Below the pieces are notes generated by a model. The model searched no databases, was not told the origin of the DNA, and was given only the letters and a program-made list of their open reading frames with translations. Position numbers and translations under genes: made by a program. Source: Novosphingobium sp. PhB165 (lineage in GTDB: Bacteria > Pseudomonadota > Alphaproteobacteria > Sphingomonadales > Sphingomonadaceae). Taken from it: DNA of 64,000 nt. Positions within the stretch are counted from its first letter, which is position 1. The number at the start of each line of letters is the position of its first letter. Location: contig NZ_SLVB01000006.1 of the NCBI RefSeq assembly GCF_004341845.1, positions 186,001 to 250,000 on the forward strand, written 5' to 3'. Shown piece by piece: positions 46,066 to 57,859 of the stretch.

Positions 46066-46989
46066 GTGACGCTGCGAATTGGCATCGATTTCGGCGGCAC
46101 CAAGATCGAGGCGGCCGCTCTGGACGAGCAGGGGCAGGTGGTTCAACGCCTGCGCACCGAAACGCCCGCGCATTACGAACAGGCGCTGACCACGCTGCGC
46201 GACCTTGTCGCTTCGGTGGAAGGCCAACTCGGCCGCCGGGCCTGCGTCGGCATCGGCGCGCCGGGTTCGGAAGTGCAGGCGACCGGGCTGATGCGCAACG
46301 CCAACTCGGTCTACCTCAACGGCAGACCTTTCCGCGCGGACCTGAGGCAGGCGCTCGGCCGCGAAGTGCGGCTTGCCAATGACGCCAATTGCTTCGCTCT
46401 GTCCGAGGCGATCGACGGTGCCGCCGCCGGCAAGGCTTCGGTCTTCGGGCTGATTATCGGCACCGGGTGCGGCGGCGGACTGGTGATCGACCGCCGCGTC
46501 GTCAATGGCGCGCACGGGCTGGCGGGCGAAGTGGGCCACATGCCCTTGCCCAATCCGGAGCCGGACGAATTGCCCACGCCGCAATGCTGGTGCGGCCTGC
46601 GCGGATGCTTCGAATCGTGGGTTTCGGGCACCGGCTTCCGGCGCGCTTTCGTGGCGGAGACCGGGCGCGATCTCGATTCGCCGGCCATCGTGCAGGCGGC
46701 GCTGGCGGGTGACGAAGCGGCCGCGACTGCGCTCGAACGCTACCGCGACCGTCTGGCGCGCGGGCTGGCCGTGGTTGCGAACCTGTTCGATCCCGACGCC
46801 ATCGTGCTGGGCGGAGGCATGTCGAACGTCGCGCCGATCTATGACGGGCTGGGCGAGGCCATCCGCGCGCTCAGCTTCTCGGGTGCATGGTCCGGAGACG
46901 TGGTGCAGGCCCGCTGGGGTGACAGCTCCGGCGTGCGCGGCGCGGCGTTGCTCTGGGATGTCGAGGAAGCGGCTGCGGCCGAAGTTTGA
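46066..46989 (+). CDS. ROK-family sugar kinase (fructokinase/Mak-like)
   Basis: A 307-residue kinase. It has the ATP phosphate loop GIDFGGTKIE (6-15), the catalytic D106 in LANDANCFALSEA, IGTGCGGGLV, and a complete ROK zinc motif with H158 (GEVGHMPLP) and C174, C176, C181 (CWCGLRGC). The size and sequence resemble E. coli Mak and N-acetylglucosamine kinases more than glucokinase of the Glk type. I chose GTG 46066, which gives the standard family start. TTG 45997 would add 23 residues with no family likeness; neither has a strong ribosome site. It should phosphorylate the monosaccharide released by the locus, plausibly a hexose such as mannose or fructose. It is convergent with the carboxylesterase gene. 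Confidence 0.87.
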   Translation: MTLRIGIDFGGTKIEAAALDEQGQVVQRLRTETPAHYEQALTTLRDLVASVEGQLGRRACVGIGAPGSEVQATGLMRNANSVYLNGRPFRADLRQALGREVRLANDANCFALSEAIDGAAAGKASVFGLIIGTGCGGGLVIDRRVVNGAHGLAGEVGHMPLPNPEPDELPTPQCWCGLRGCFESWVSGTGFRRAFVAETGRDLDSPAIVQAALAGDEAAATALERYRDRLARGLAVVANLFDPDAIVLGGGMSNVAPIYDGLGEAIRALSFSGAWSGDVVQARWGDSSGVRGAALLWDVEEAAAAEV

Positions 46990-46994
46990 ATATT

Positions 46995-47144
46995 TTCGCG
47001 CAAAGGCGCGAAGGCGCAAAGAGGTTGTGAGGCGCCGCAGGCATCTCTTTTCCGTCTGACGTGGCGATTTCGGCCGAGGTCAGACGGAAAAATGCGGCTT
47101 CGCCGCTAAAGCGACCTCTTCGCGCCTTTGCGCCTTTGCGCGAA
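46995..47144. repeat. Nested palindrome of the GCGCAAAGGCGC family, copy 2
   Basis: Outer arms built on TTCGCGCAAAGGCGC pair across 150 bases. Inside is a perfect 13-base inverted repeat, TTTTCCGTCTGAC (47047-47059) and GTCAGACGGAAAA (47078-47090). It fills the gap between two convergent genes and probably ends transcription from both sides. The outer tract is shared with 30506-30735. Confidence 0.8.
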
Positions 47145-47191
47145 TCCTACTGATTGAGAAACGCCCTTAGCTCGGCAGCGCAACGAGACTG

Positions 47192-48651
<1,460 letters not shown>

Positions 48652-48655
<4 letters not shown>

Positions 48656-49437
48656 GGGATCAGCGCGGCGGGAATCGGCCGGGCGGCAGGCTTGGCCAGC
48701 GCCGCCTTGAACGCCGCTTCGGCTACCTTGTTCATCACTTCGTAGCCGGCGACGGTGGGGTGCACATGGTCGGACGTCAGCCCATCGCGCGCGCCGAGGC
48801 CGGAGCCCTTCATCGCCGTCCAGTAGTCGGCATAGACCGACCCGGTCTTCGCCGCATAGCTCTTGAGCCAGGTGTTGAGCCGGACGATGCGCATGCCGGT
48901 TTCGAGACCCGGGCGCCACGGGAACTGGTCCGCCGGCGGGATCGAGGCGAGGATCACACGGATGCCGTGCGCCTGCGCGAGTTCCACCATCGAGCGGTAA
49001 TTGCCCTGGATCTGGTCGTCGGTCATCGGGCCGGTGTTGCTGGCGATGTCGTTGGTGCCCGCCATGATCTGGACGACATCGGGCTTGAGGTCGATCACGT
49101 CCTGCCGGAAGCGCAGCAGCATCTGCGAGGTCGTCTGCCCGCCGATGCCGCGCCCGATCCGGCCCGGCGTGAAGAAGGCGCGGTCAAGATCGTACCAGCC
49201 CTGCGTGATCGAATCGCCCATCAGCACGATGCGCGGACGCGGCGCCTTGGCGGCGTCCACGGCATTGGCGTCGCGGTAGCGCGCAGTCCACGCCCAGTCG
49301 GTATGGAGCCGGTCCTCCGCCGCCTGCGCGCCGGGATTGACGGCGGCAGGGGCCGTGGCGGCCGGCTGCGCCATGGCCGAAGCCGGCAGCAGGATCGCGG
49401 AAAGGGCAACGCAGGCAAGATTACGCTTCAAGATCAA
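48652..49437 (-). CDS. Secreted SGNH/GDSL-type esterase
   Basis: A 261-residue SGNH hydrolase with a signal peptide ending AMA. Block I is VLMGDSITQGW (S76), block II has RGIGGQTTSQ, block III GTND (127-130), and block V DHVHPT (D223, H226). This form resembles the platelet-activating-factor acetylhydrolase-like and carbohydrate acetylesterase groups. The start is TTG 49437, overlapping the GH2 stop in TTGA. A second TTG at 49431 has better spacing to the GAGG ribosome site, so the true start may be six bases further in. It probably deacetylates the polysaccharide so that the adjacent glycosidases can act. Confidence 0.88.
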
Positions 49438-52400
49438 TTCCTCACGGCAATGGTCTGGGCCGCGACGTTCCAGCCGCGCAGCTTGACCGACGGTGAACCG
49501 CCCGCGAGCGCGCTCGGCGCGGTGACCGTCACGGTGCGGGTCTCACCCGGCAGCAGCGAGACATAGTTGTCCGAGTAGTAGGCGGGAAGCACTTGCTTGC
49601 CCTTGGCATCGAACAGCGTGAGCTTGGTCTGGATCGCGGCGGTCTTGCCGGGATTGGTGAGGGTGACATCGATCCTGGTATCGCTGCCTTCGGTGCTGAC
49701 CTTGGCCGCGCCGGTCAGCGGCACTTGCGCCATGGCGCTCAGCCCCTGAAGTGCCTCGTCGCTGGCGGCCTGCCAGTAGAAGTTGTCCGAAAGGCGCGCG
49801 CCCGCGCTGTCCTGCGCTTCCAGGCGGACCAGCACCGGACCCGAGGCCATCAGCGGCGCAAGGTCGAGCGTGAAGGCATCGTTCACCTTGCCCGCCACTG
49901 CGTCCACCTTGGCATCGCGGGTGGCAAGCGTCCGCCCGTCGAGCGCCTGCACGGTCGCCCGCACCGTCACGCCGGGCAGCGCCGCCGTGCGGTTGTTGAC
50001 GAGGATCACCTTGTGATCGGGCAGGTTCATCTGCACGTGGACCGGCTCGGAAGCCTTCTTCATGCCGTAGAACGCACCGTGGGTGTCATAGTCGGACGAG
50101 AACACCTGCCATGCCGAGCTGGGCCATGCCGGCTGCGTCATCCACAGCATGCGGCCCGAATTCTCGGTCCAGAGCCCCGCATTCATGCCTTCGAAGATCG
50201 CGCGGTAGCTTTCGTATTCCAGCATCTGCGCCTTGCGCTCGAAGTCGGGCAGGCTGGTGGGCTTGCCGAATTCGCGGTCCATGGCATCGGTGAAGCTCTT
50301 CACCGCGCCGTTCCCGCTCTGATGCCAGTCGTGATAGGCCCAGGTGTCGCTGACCGGCCAGCGCTCGCTGGCCGGGATCACGCGCTCCCACGATTCCAGC
50401 GTCGGGAACGAGGGCGTACCGACTTCCACCGCGAAGCCCTTCGAATATTCGGTGAAGTACTTCTCCGGCTCACGCCAGTTGTAGGGCCCGGAATCGTGCA
50501 GGTTGATGCGGTTGGAAGAGGGCATGTAGAGCCGCGTGCCGTCCTGCGTGCGCAGCAGGTTTTCCAGCCCTTCGTTGAGGATCGGCTGCGGCACGCCCTC
50601 GTTGCGGCCGAACCACACCACGATCGAGGGATGGTTGCGGAAGCGGGCAACCACGTCCTTCGCATTGTCGAGGAACAGCGTCGGGTCCTGCGACTCGATG
50701 TTGTAGTCCTGCGTCGATTCCCAGAAATCGCTCATGACCATCAGGCCATATTCGTCGGCAAGGTCGAAGAAGCTCGCCTGCGTGTTCTGGCCCATCCAGT
50801 TGCGGATGATATTGACGTGGGCGTCCTGGTGCAGCTTGAAGAACGGCTCCAGATGCGCGCGATCGACGCGCTTCATGAAGTCGTCCATGCCCACCGAGCC
50901 ACCGCGCGCGGCGATGCGCACGCCGTTGACGCGGATCACGAGGAAGGGCGAAAGCCCCTGATCCCCGGCAATCGGGGTGACGGCGGGCGACTTTTCGGCA
51001 CCCGGCGCGAAGGAATAGGCCCAGCCGCCCGGCACTTGCCGGATCGCGTCATGACGCTGGTCGACGATCCGCTGGCCAAGGCTGCGCGCCTTTTCCATGT
51101 CCAGTGCAACGCGGTCGAGATGGCCGCTCTGGTCCACCAGCGAAATCTCGTAGGTCACCTGACGCATGCCGAAGCGCACGTCCTTGCTGTCCGACTGCTG
51201 GCCGTCGATCGCGGTCGAGATGTGGGCGGTGTGCAGGGCCGGATCGCCATAGCCGTTGGGCCACCACAGCTTCGGATTGTTCACGGCCAGCGCGGCATCG
51301 GTCTCGGGCGAGAAGCGCACGTCCACCGACTGGCGCGCGGGCACGGTCACGCTGCGCTCCACGGCCACGTCGTCGAACGCGGCGCGCACGGTGGCGGTGA
51401 CGGCGCGGTCCGAAAGGTTGGCGACCGGCACGGTGATCTCGATATTGGCCACGCTGTTGTCCGCCTTGGGCAGCGTGGTGACGACTTGCGGGTCGCCGAT
51501 GCGCGCGTCTCCGGTGGCGAGGAGCTGGACGTCCTGCCAGAGCCCGGTCTGGCGATCGCGGATGGTCGGGATCCAGTCCCAGCCTTCCGCCGCGCCGAAG
51601 GTGGGCCCGTCGAGCATCATCATGCCGCCATTTTCGCCGACGCCGGACGTCAGCGATTCCTCATGGGCAATGCCGGGGCGAGGTGGGGGCGAGACGCGCA
51701 CGGCAATGGCATTGCGGCCGGGTTTCAGCAGCGGCGAAACGTCGAACTTGCCGCGCACGAAGGCGCCCTTGGTCGTGCCGACTTCGGTGCCGTTGACCCA
51801 GATCTGCGAGGCGTAGTTGACGCCGTTCAGCAGGAGTTCGAGGTGGCGGCCGGAGGCGCCGGCGGGCAGGTCGAACTCGGTGCGGTACCAGTAGTCCTGA
51901 TGCGCCAGCTTCTCAGGGATGGCGAGGTTGTTGAGGCCGTGCGCCGGGTCGGGATAGACGCCGCGATCGACCAAGGTGGTCAGCACGGTGCCGGGGACGG
52001 TGGCCGCATACCACCGGGCATCGCCGAAGCCTGGGCGCGAGATCGTGGCGGCATCGCCGTTCACGTCGGGCGCGGCGGCGAGCGTCCACTTCTGGAGCGT
52101 CCACTTGCCCGCACCGTTTTCGGCGAGCGGGGTGACTTGCGGCACCGGCTTGGCGACCGGCTTGTCCGGCGCGGCGCCGCGCGGCAGTGTCGAGACCGGC
52201 TGCGGGGTGACCTGCCCCTGCATCTGGCGCACTTGCAGCGGCCAGCGCGGGCTGGTTTCGGCGAACTGCATCAGCGCGGGATTGGGCGGCGTTGCGGCGG
52301 CATGGCGCAAGTCGCCGGGCGAGGTCGCGCCCAGATCGAGGCGCAGACCGGCGAGGTGAGCGGCCGGGGCCGGTGCGACGCCGACCAGTAGGCGCGCGGG

Positions 52401-52838
52401 CTGGGTGGTGAGGGACTGCGCGAGCGTGGCGCCGGGCTTGCCGTCGACCAGGAGCGTCAGGCCCTTGGCCGTGTTGACCAGCGCGAAGTGGTGCCACTGG
52501 CCGCCGCGCAGGGCTGCGCCGCTTGCGGTCTGGCCGTTCGCGTTCAGTACCGGCGTGCTGCCGGTCACCGCGATCGAGGCCAGCGTGGTATTGCTATCCT
52601 TGCCGGCAAGGGTCGCCAGCGTGCCACCCTCATTGCTGTCCAGCGAGGCCCAGAAAGAGAGGGTCCAGTCGCCGGCGGGCATGGTGATGTCTTGCGACCA
52701 GACCGGGGAGGCGGGGATCACGGCGAGATCGAAAGGTCCGGCGACTTGTGCAGTTGCCGCCTGCGATGTCGCGATGACCGCCATTGCGCAGGCGCTCATC
52801 CATGCCGTGCGCGCGCGCAGTTTCGCCCCGTTGCTCAT
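49434..52838 (-). CDS. Secreted glycoside hydrolase family 2 enzyme with N-terminal LamG-like domain
   Basis: About 1,134 residues with a signal peptide (AWMSACAMAVIATSQAATAQ). A concanavalin/LamG-like domain follows (about 30-170; GDWTLSFWASLDSNEGGTLA, QWHHFALVNTAKGLTLLVDG). The GH2 domains come next: jelly roll (HQDYWYRTEFDLPAGASGRH, NYASQIWVNGTEVG), Ig-like domain, and TIM barrel with IIRNWMGQNTQASFFDLADE, the acid/base glutamate in VVWFGRNEG and the likely nucleophile glutamate in FAVEVGTPSFP. These motifs fit the exo-beta-glucosaminidase/beta-mannosidase branch more than LacZ. I chose ATG 52838 (AAGGG six bases before); ATG 52844 is also possible. It is the first gene of a unit with SGNH and carboxylesterase genes. 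The exact linkage cut is uncertain. Confidence 0.9.
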   Translation of the reverse strand: MSNGAKLRARTAWMSACAMAVIATSQAATAQVAGPFDLAVIPASPVWSQDITMPAGDWTLSFWASLDSNEGGTLATLAGKDSNTTLASIAVTGSTPVLNANGQTASGAALRGGQWHHFALVNTAKGLTLLVDGKPGATLAQSLTTQPARLLVGVAPAPAAHLAGLRLDLGATSPGDLRHAAATPPNPALMQFAETSPRWPLQVRQMQGQVTPQPVSTLPRGAAPDKPVAKPVPQVTPLAENGAGKWTLQKWTLAAAPDVNGDAATISRPGFGDARWYAATVPGTVLTTLVDRGVYPDPAHGLNNLAIPEKLAHQDYWYRTEFDLPAGASGRHLELLLNGVNYASQIWVNGTEVGTTKGAFVRGKFDVSPLLKPGRNAIAVRVSPPPRPGIAHEESLTSGVGENGGMMMLDGPTFGAAEGWDWIPTIRDRQTGLWQDVQLLATGDARIGDPQVVTTLPKADNSVANIEITVPVANLSDRAVTATVRAAFDDVAVERSVTVPARQSVDVRFSPETDAALAVNNPKLWWPNGYGDPALHTAHISTAIDGQQSDSKDVRFGMRQVTYEISLVDQSGHLDRVALDMEKARSLGQRIVDQRHDAIRQVPGGWAYSFAPGAEKSPAVTPIAGDQGLSPFLVIRVNGVRIAARGGSVGMDDFMKRVDRAHLEPFFKLHQDAHVNIIRNWMGQNTQASFFDLADEYGLMVMSDFWESTQDYNIESQDPTLFLDNAKDVVARFRNHPSIVVWFGRNEGVPQPILNEGLENLLRTQDGTRLYMPSSNRINLHDSGPYNWREPEKYFTEYSKGFAVEVGTPSFPTLESWERVIPASERWPVSDTWAYHDWHQSGNGAVKSFTDAMDREFGKPTSLPDFERKAQMLEYESYRAIFEGMNAGLWTENSGRMLWMTQPAWPSSAWQVFSSDYDTHGAFYGMKKASEPVHVQMNLPDHKVILVNNRTAALPGVTVRATVQALDGRTLATRDAKVDAVAGKVNDAFTLDLAPLMASGPVLVRLEAQDSAGARLSDNFYWQAASDEALQGLSAMAQVPLTGAAKVSTEGSDTRIDVTLTNPGKTAAIQTKLTLFDAKGKQVLPAYYSDNYVSLLPGETRTVTVTAPSALAGGSPSVKLRGWNVAAQTIAVRN

Positions 52839-53034
52839 CCTCATCCCTTTCACGTGTCGCTTGCCCGGTCTTCGGGCTTCGGCCGCACCAAACACGTAGC
52901 CGAGGCAAAAGCCAAATGTTTTTATATAATCGGCTGCGGAGAATGGGGGGTTGGTTGGTTCTGGAGGGTGTTTGCCGAGCCTTGGGGCGAGCCTTGGGCC
53001 AGACCACTAGCTACCCGGCGACCCTAGCCCCTCC

Positions 53035-53107
53035 TCCGCTCGTCCTGAGCTTGTCGAAGGACGCTGGCGCTGCGCTGTGGTCCTTCGACAAGCTCAGGAC
53101 GAGCGGA
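53035..53107. repeat. Perfect 28-base inverted repeat (CCTTCGACAAGCTCAGGAC family)
   Basis: Arms 53035-53062 and 53080-53107 are exact reverse complements around a 17-base loop. A single diverged arm of the same family lies at 2198-2223. This type of element is common between genes in alphaproteobacteria. The whole gap 52839-53264 holds no gene. Confidence 0.85.
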
Positions 53108-53110
53108 GAT

Positions 53111-53146
53111 GGGGAGGTCGGGGAGGTTGGGGAGGTTGGGGAGGTT
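53111..53146. repeat. 9-base tandem repeat, four copies
   Basis: GGGGAGGTC is followed by three copies of GGGGAGGTT, directly next to the inverted repeat at 53035-53107. The purine-only runs of guanine could form a G-quadruplex on the plus strand. Confidence 0.7.
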
Positions 53147-53201
53147 GGGTCGGGGAGAGGTCGGGAAAGGTTGGGCGAAATAAATCCGCAGACCCAAACG
53201 C

Positions 53202-53237
53202 AAACGGCGCGGAAAGAGCCTTGCCCTTTCCGCGCCG
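53202..53237 (-). terminator. Probable terminator after accA
   Basis: On the minus strand CGGCGCGGAAAG and its complement form a 12-base stem with a nine-base loop, 28 bases after the accA stop. It is followed by TTTGCGTTT, a weak T tract. Confidence 0.6.
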
Positions 53238-53264
53238 TGCGAAGTCTTGGATCGTAGCCCTACG

Positions 53265-54212
53265 TCAGGCGCGGCCGATCGCCAGGAAGCGTTCCTCGCG
53301 GCGGGCCAGCAGTTCGCTGGTCGGCAGGGCGCGGAGTGCGTCCAGTTCCTGCTCGATGGCGCCAAGCAGCGCCTGCGCGGCCTTGCCGGCATCGCGGTGC
53401 GCGCCGCCGGTCGGCTCGGGCACCACGCGCTCGATCACGCCGAGCGCAAGCAGATCCTGCGCCGTCACCTTCATCGCCTCGGCCGCGTCGGAGGCCTTGT
53501 CCGGCGTGCGCCAGAGGATCGACGAAGCGCCCTCGGGCGAGATCACCGAGTAGATCGAGTGTTCGAGCATCAGCACGCGGTCGGCCGCAGCCAGCGCCAC
53601 CGCGCCGCCCGAGCCGCCCTCGCCGACGATGGCCGAAACCATCGGCACCGGCACGCCAAGGCAGGCCTCGATCGAACGGGCAATCGCTTCCGCCTGACCG
53701 CGTTCCTCGGCCTCGACGCCGGGGAAGGCACCGGCGGTATCGACCAGCGTGATCACCGGAAGGCCGAACTTGCCGGCCATTTCCATCAGGCGGATCGCCT
53801 TGCGATAGCCTTCGGGCTTGGCCATGCCGAAGTTGTGGCGGATGCGCGAAGTGGTGTCGGAACCCTTCTCGTGGCCGATCAGCATGACCTTGCGGCCGTT
53901 GAGCTTGGCCAGACCGCCGATGATCGCCTGATCTTCGCCATAGAGACGGTCACCGCCCAACGGCACGAACTCGGTAAAGCCGAGCGCGAGGTAGTCCACG
54001 AAGTGGGGACGCTGCGGATGGCGCGCCACTTGCGTCTTCTGCCAGGGCGAGAGCTTGGCGTAAGTACCGCTCAGCAGCGCCGCGCTCTTCTTTTCCAGAC
54101 GGCCGATCTCGGACGCGATGTCGAGATCGCTGCCGCTGGCAGTCGCGCGCAGTTCGGCAATGCGCGCTTCCAGTTCGGCGATCGGCTTTTCGAATTCAAG
54201 AAACGAGATCAT
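53265..54212 (-). CDS. accA: Acetyl-CoA carboxylase carboxyltransferase subunit alpha
   Basis: A 315-residue AccA of normal length. It starts with the family's helical N-terminus (FEKPIAELEARIAELRA) and has WQKTQVARHPQRPHFVDY, GEDQAIIGGLAKLNGRKVM, IGHEKGSDTTSRIRHNFGMA and the crotonase-like oxyanion region VGEGGSGGAVALAAADRVLM. With AccD it transfers the carboxyl group from biotin to acetyl-CoA, making malonyl-CoA for fatty acid synthesis. It is the last gene of the minus-strand accD-accB-accC-accA unit, 32 bases after accC. Confidence 0.96.
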   Translation of the reverse strand: MISFLEFEKPIAELEARIAELRATASGSDLDIASEIGRLEKKSAALLSGTYAKLSPWQKTQVARHPQRPHFVDYLALGFTEFVPLGGDRLYGEDQAIIGGLAKLNGRKVMLIGHEKGSDTTSRIRHNFGMAKPEGYRKAIRLMEMAGKFGLPVITLVDTAGAFPGVEAEERGQAEAIARSIEACLGVPVPMVSAIVGEGGSGGAVALAAADRVLMLEHSIYSVISPEGASSILWRTPDKASDAAEAMKVTAQDLLALGVIERVVPEPTGGAHRDAGKAAQALLGAIEQELDALRALPTSELLARREERFLAIGRA

Positions 54213-54244
54213 GCTCTATCCGTTCAGGTCTGTTGCAGCGCGCC

Positions 54245-55594
<1,350 letters not shown>

Positions 55595-55607
55595 CAGATT
55601 ATTGTCC

Positions 55608-56060
55608 TCAGGCGATCACGACGAGCGGCTGGTCGAATTCGACCGGCTGCTGGTTCTCGATGAGGATCGCCGTGATCGTGCCGCCCTTGGGCGCGACGAT
55701 CTGGTTCATCACCTTCATGGCTTCGACGATCAGGAGGATGTCGCCGGCCTTGACCTGCTGACCCACGCTGATGAAGTTCGGGGCGCTGGGCTCCGGTGCG
55801 AGGTAGGCGGTGCCGACCATCGGCGACTTCACCGCATCGACCGGAGCGGCCGGAGCCACTTCGGCAACCGGAGCGGCGGCAGCCGGCGCAGCGGCGGGGG
55901 CGGCGTAAGGCATGGCCGGGGCGGCAGCAGCGAAGACCTGCTGCGCAACCTGGCGCGTGACCTTGATCTTGCGTTCGCCGTCCTCGACCTGGATTTCGGT
56001 CAGGCCGGTTTCAGCCAGGAGCTCGGCGAGCTCGCGTACCAGCGCGCTGTCGATGTTCAC
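55608..56060 (-). CDS. accB: Biotin carboxyl carrier protein of acetyl-CoA carboxylase
   Basis: A 150-residue BCCP. The N-terminal region (VRELAELLAETGLTEIQVED) is followed by an Ala/Pro linker (about 45-75) and the biotinyl domain with the thumb (VGTAYLAPEPSAPNFISVG) and the biotinylated lysine K116 in VEAMKVMNQI. It overlaps the accD stop by four bases. It carries the carboxyl group between AccC and the AccA/AccD transferase. Confidence 0.95.
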   Translation of the reverse strand: MNIDSALVRELAELLAETGLTEIQVEDGERKIKVTRQVAQQVFAAAAPAMPYAAPAAAPAAAAPVAEVAPAAPVDAVKSPMVGTAYLAPEPSAPNFISVGQQVKAGDILLIVEAMKVMNQIVAPKGGTITAILIENQQPVEFDQPLVVIA

Positions 56061-56905
56061 GCAACTTCCTTTCGTTCAAGATAACCGAGCAGCGAGGCCA
56101 GCGTGCCTTTGAGGTCCTTGCGGTGGACCACCATGTCCACCATGCCGTGGGCATGGAGGTACTCGGCGCGCTGGAAGCCGTCGGGGAGTTTCTCGCGGAT
56201 CGTGTCCTGGATCACGCGCTGGCCGGCGAAGCCGATAAGGGCGCCGGGCTCTGCAATGTGGATATCGCCCAGCATCGCGTAGCTGGCGGTGACGCCGCCG
56301 GTGGTGGGATCCGTCAGGACGACGATATAGGGCAGACCCGCGCGCGCAAGGCGGCGGATCGCGACGGTCGCCTTGGGCATCTGCATGAGCGAGAGGATAC
56401 CCTCCTGCATGCGTGCGCCGCCCGCGGCGGTGAAAATGACATAGCCGCAATTCTCGGCAATGGCGCGCTCGGCAGCTTCGACGAAGGCTTCGCCCACGGC
56501 CATGCCCATCGACCCGCCCATGAACGCGAAGTCCTGCACGCCGAGGACGACCTTGCGGCCCTCGATCGCGCCCAGCGCATTGGTCAGCGCATCGGGGAAC
56601 ACATTGGCGGCGCGAGCGGCCTTGAGGCGATCCGAATACTTCTTGGAATCGCGGAAATTGAGCGGGTTCTCCGGCACGCGCGGGGCGGCGAGAACGCCGT
56701 AACCGGCATCGAGCAACTGGTCGAAGCGCTGCTGCGCACCGATGCGGCCATGATATTGGCAGCGCGGACAGACCGAGAGGTTGTCCTCGAACTCCTTGGT
56801 GAAGAGCATCTCGCCGCAACCGGGACACTTGGTCCACAGGTTGTCGGGCGTGTCCCGCTTCTTCAGGTTCCCTAGGGAATTGCGTACTTTGCTAAGCCAA
56901 CTCAT
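56057..56905 (-). CDS. accD: Acetyl-CoA carboxylase carboxyltransferase subunit beta
   Basis: A 282-residue AccD. The N-terminal zinc ribbon is complete, with C27, C30, C46 and C49 (CPGCGEM and VCPRCQ). The crotonase-like core has FAFMGGSMGMAVGEA, AAGGARMQEGILSLMQM and LTDPTTGGVTASYAMLGDI. I chose ATG 56905, the standard MSWLSKV family start; the longer frame to 57073 has no start signal. It heads the operon accD-accB-accC-accA. In most alphaproteobacteria accD instead stands beside trpA and folC, so this grouping is unusual. Confidence 0.95.
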   Translation of the reverse strand: MSWLSKVRNSLGNLKKRDTPDNLWTKCPGCGEMLFTKEFEDNLSVCPRCQYHGRIGAQQRFDQLLDAGYGVLAAPRVPENPLNFRDSKKYSDRLKAARAANVFPDALTNALGAIEGRKVVLGVQDFAFMGGSMGMAVGEAFVEAAERAIAENCGYVIFTAAGGARMQEGILSLMQMPKATVAIRRLARAGLPYIVVLTDPTTGGVTASYAMLGDIHIAEPGALIGFAGQRVIQDTIREKLPDGFQRAEYLHAHGMVDMVVHRKDLKGTLASLLGYLERKEVA

Positions 56906-57383
56906 GACCAACCCTTGCGTGAGACCCGAGCGGCCCGGTGATTTTCCGGGCTCATCTCGCGGCCGTCCGGAAGCCGTATGGAAACGCCGAATTCCGGCAG
57001 ATCCTGCGACCGAACGATCCTTGCGGACGACAGACACCGTGCCGGTCTGCCGGCCCGTCGCCGAGCGCGGCAATACGCGGCAGATATGGGTAGATCAATC
57101 GCCTGCGCGAGGATGCTGGGACAAAAAGTGCCAGATCGGGGCACCGGGGTCCATGAAGCATAAGGGCTAAGGCCGCAGGAATCCTCGATTTCCATGGTCC
57201 TGACGCTGCCTCTGTAAAGTTACATGGAAGCCCTCAAACTTCGCTGTCTTCCATCACCTTCCCAATACGTCAAGCAAGAAATTTTCGGTCTTTCTACACC
57301 CCTCCTGTTGCTGAAATGAGACATATTCACCCTTCATGCCACGGCTTGATCGGGGGAAGTCCTGCGATCAGGATGGCCGCACC
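56906..57383. other. Divergent gap between accD and yjbQ
   Basis: A 478-base gap with promoters for both neighbours expected. Several open frames cross it, but none has a ribosome site and protein-like composition. The part 57220-57330 is AT-richer (CAAGCAAGAAATTTTCGG) and the best place for promoters. I see no clear riboswitch or operator. Confidence 0.4.
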
Positions 57384-57800
57384 ATGAGACAGGCGACCAC
57401 GATCCTCACTTTCGACACCCCCGGCCGGGGCCTTACCGATATCACGCGGGCGATTGCGGTGTGGCAGCGGGAGATCGGCATTGGCGAAGGCCTGCTGACG
57501 CTTTTGTGTCGCCACACCTCCGCCTCGCTGCTGATTCAGGAGAATGCCGCGCGCGAGGTGCGCAGCGATCTGGTCGCCTGGCTGGACCGCGTCGCCCCGG
57601 AAGGCGCCTATTACGATCACGACGATGAAGGGCCGGACGATATGCCCGCGCACCTCAAGGCCACGCTGACCGGCGTGAACCTGTCGATTCCGGTGATCGG
57701 CGGGCAAATGTCGCTGGGGACGTGGCAGGGCATCTATCTGGCCGAGCACCGCCGCATGCCGCATCAAAGGGAGGTGGCGCTCCACCTGTTCGGCGCGTAG
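57384..57800 (+). CDS. yjbQ: YjbQ family protein (UPF0047)
   Basis: A 138-residue YjbQ-type protein of full family length. Motifs are LTDITRAIAVW, the histidine-containing LLCRHTSASLLIQENA, DLVAWLDRVAPE, YYDHDDEGPDDMPAHLKATL and LSLGTWQGIYLAEHR-like MSLGTWQGIYLAEHR. These residues form the conserved pocket of the family. Family members can replace thiamine-phosphate synthase weakly, but the natural function is unsettled. I chose ATG 57384; ATG 57336 is possible but would add 16 residues beyond the family start. Confidence 0.9.
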   Translation: MRQATTILTFDTPGRGLTDITRAIAVWQREIGIGEGLLTLLCRHTSASLLIQENAAREVRSDLVAWLDRVAPEGAYYDHDDEGPDDMPAHLKATLTGVNLSIPVIGGQMSLGTWQGIYLAEHRRMPHQREVALHLFGA

Positions 57801-57859
57801 ATTCAATCTGTAACCGGCGGCATCTGTAACCGCCTGAGGGCGCGAGGCGAACTGGGATC

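Noticed and set aside
48656..48919. N-terminal extension of the carboxylesterase.
   Set aside because: It is an out-of-frame reading of the SGNH esterase gene; GTG 48655 gives a proper signal peptide.
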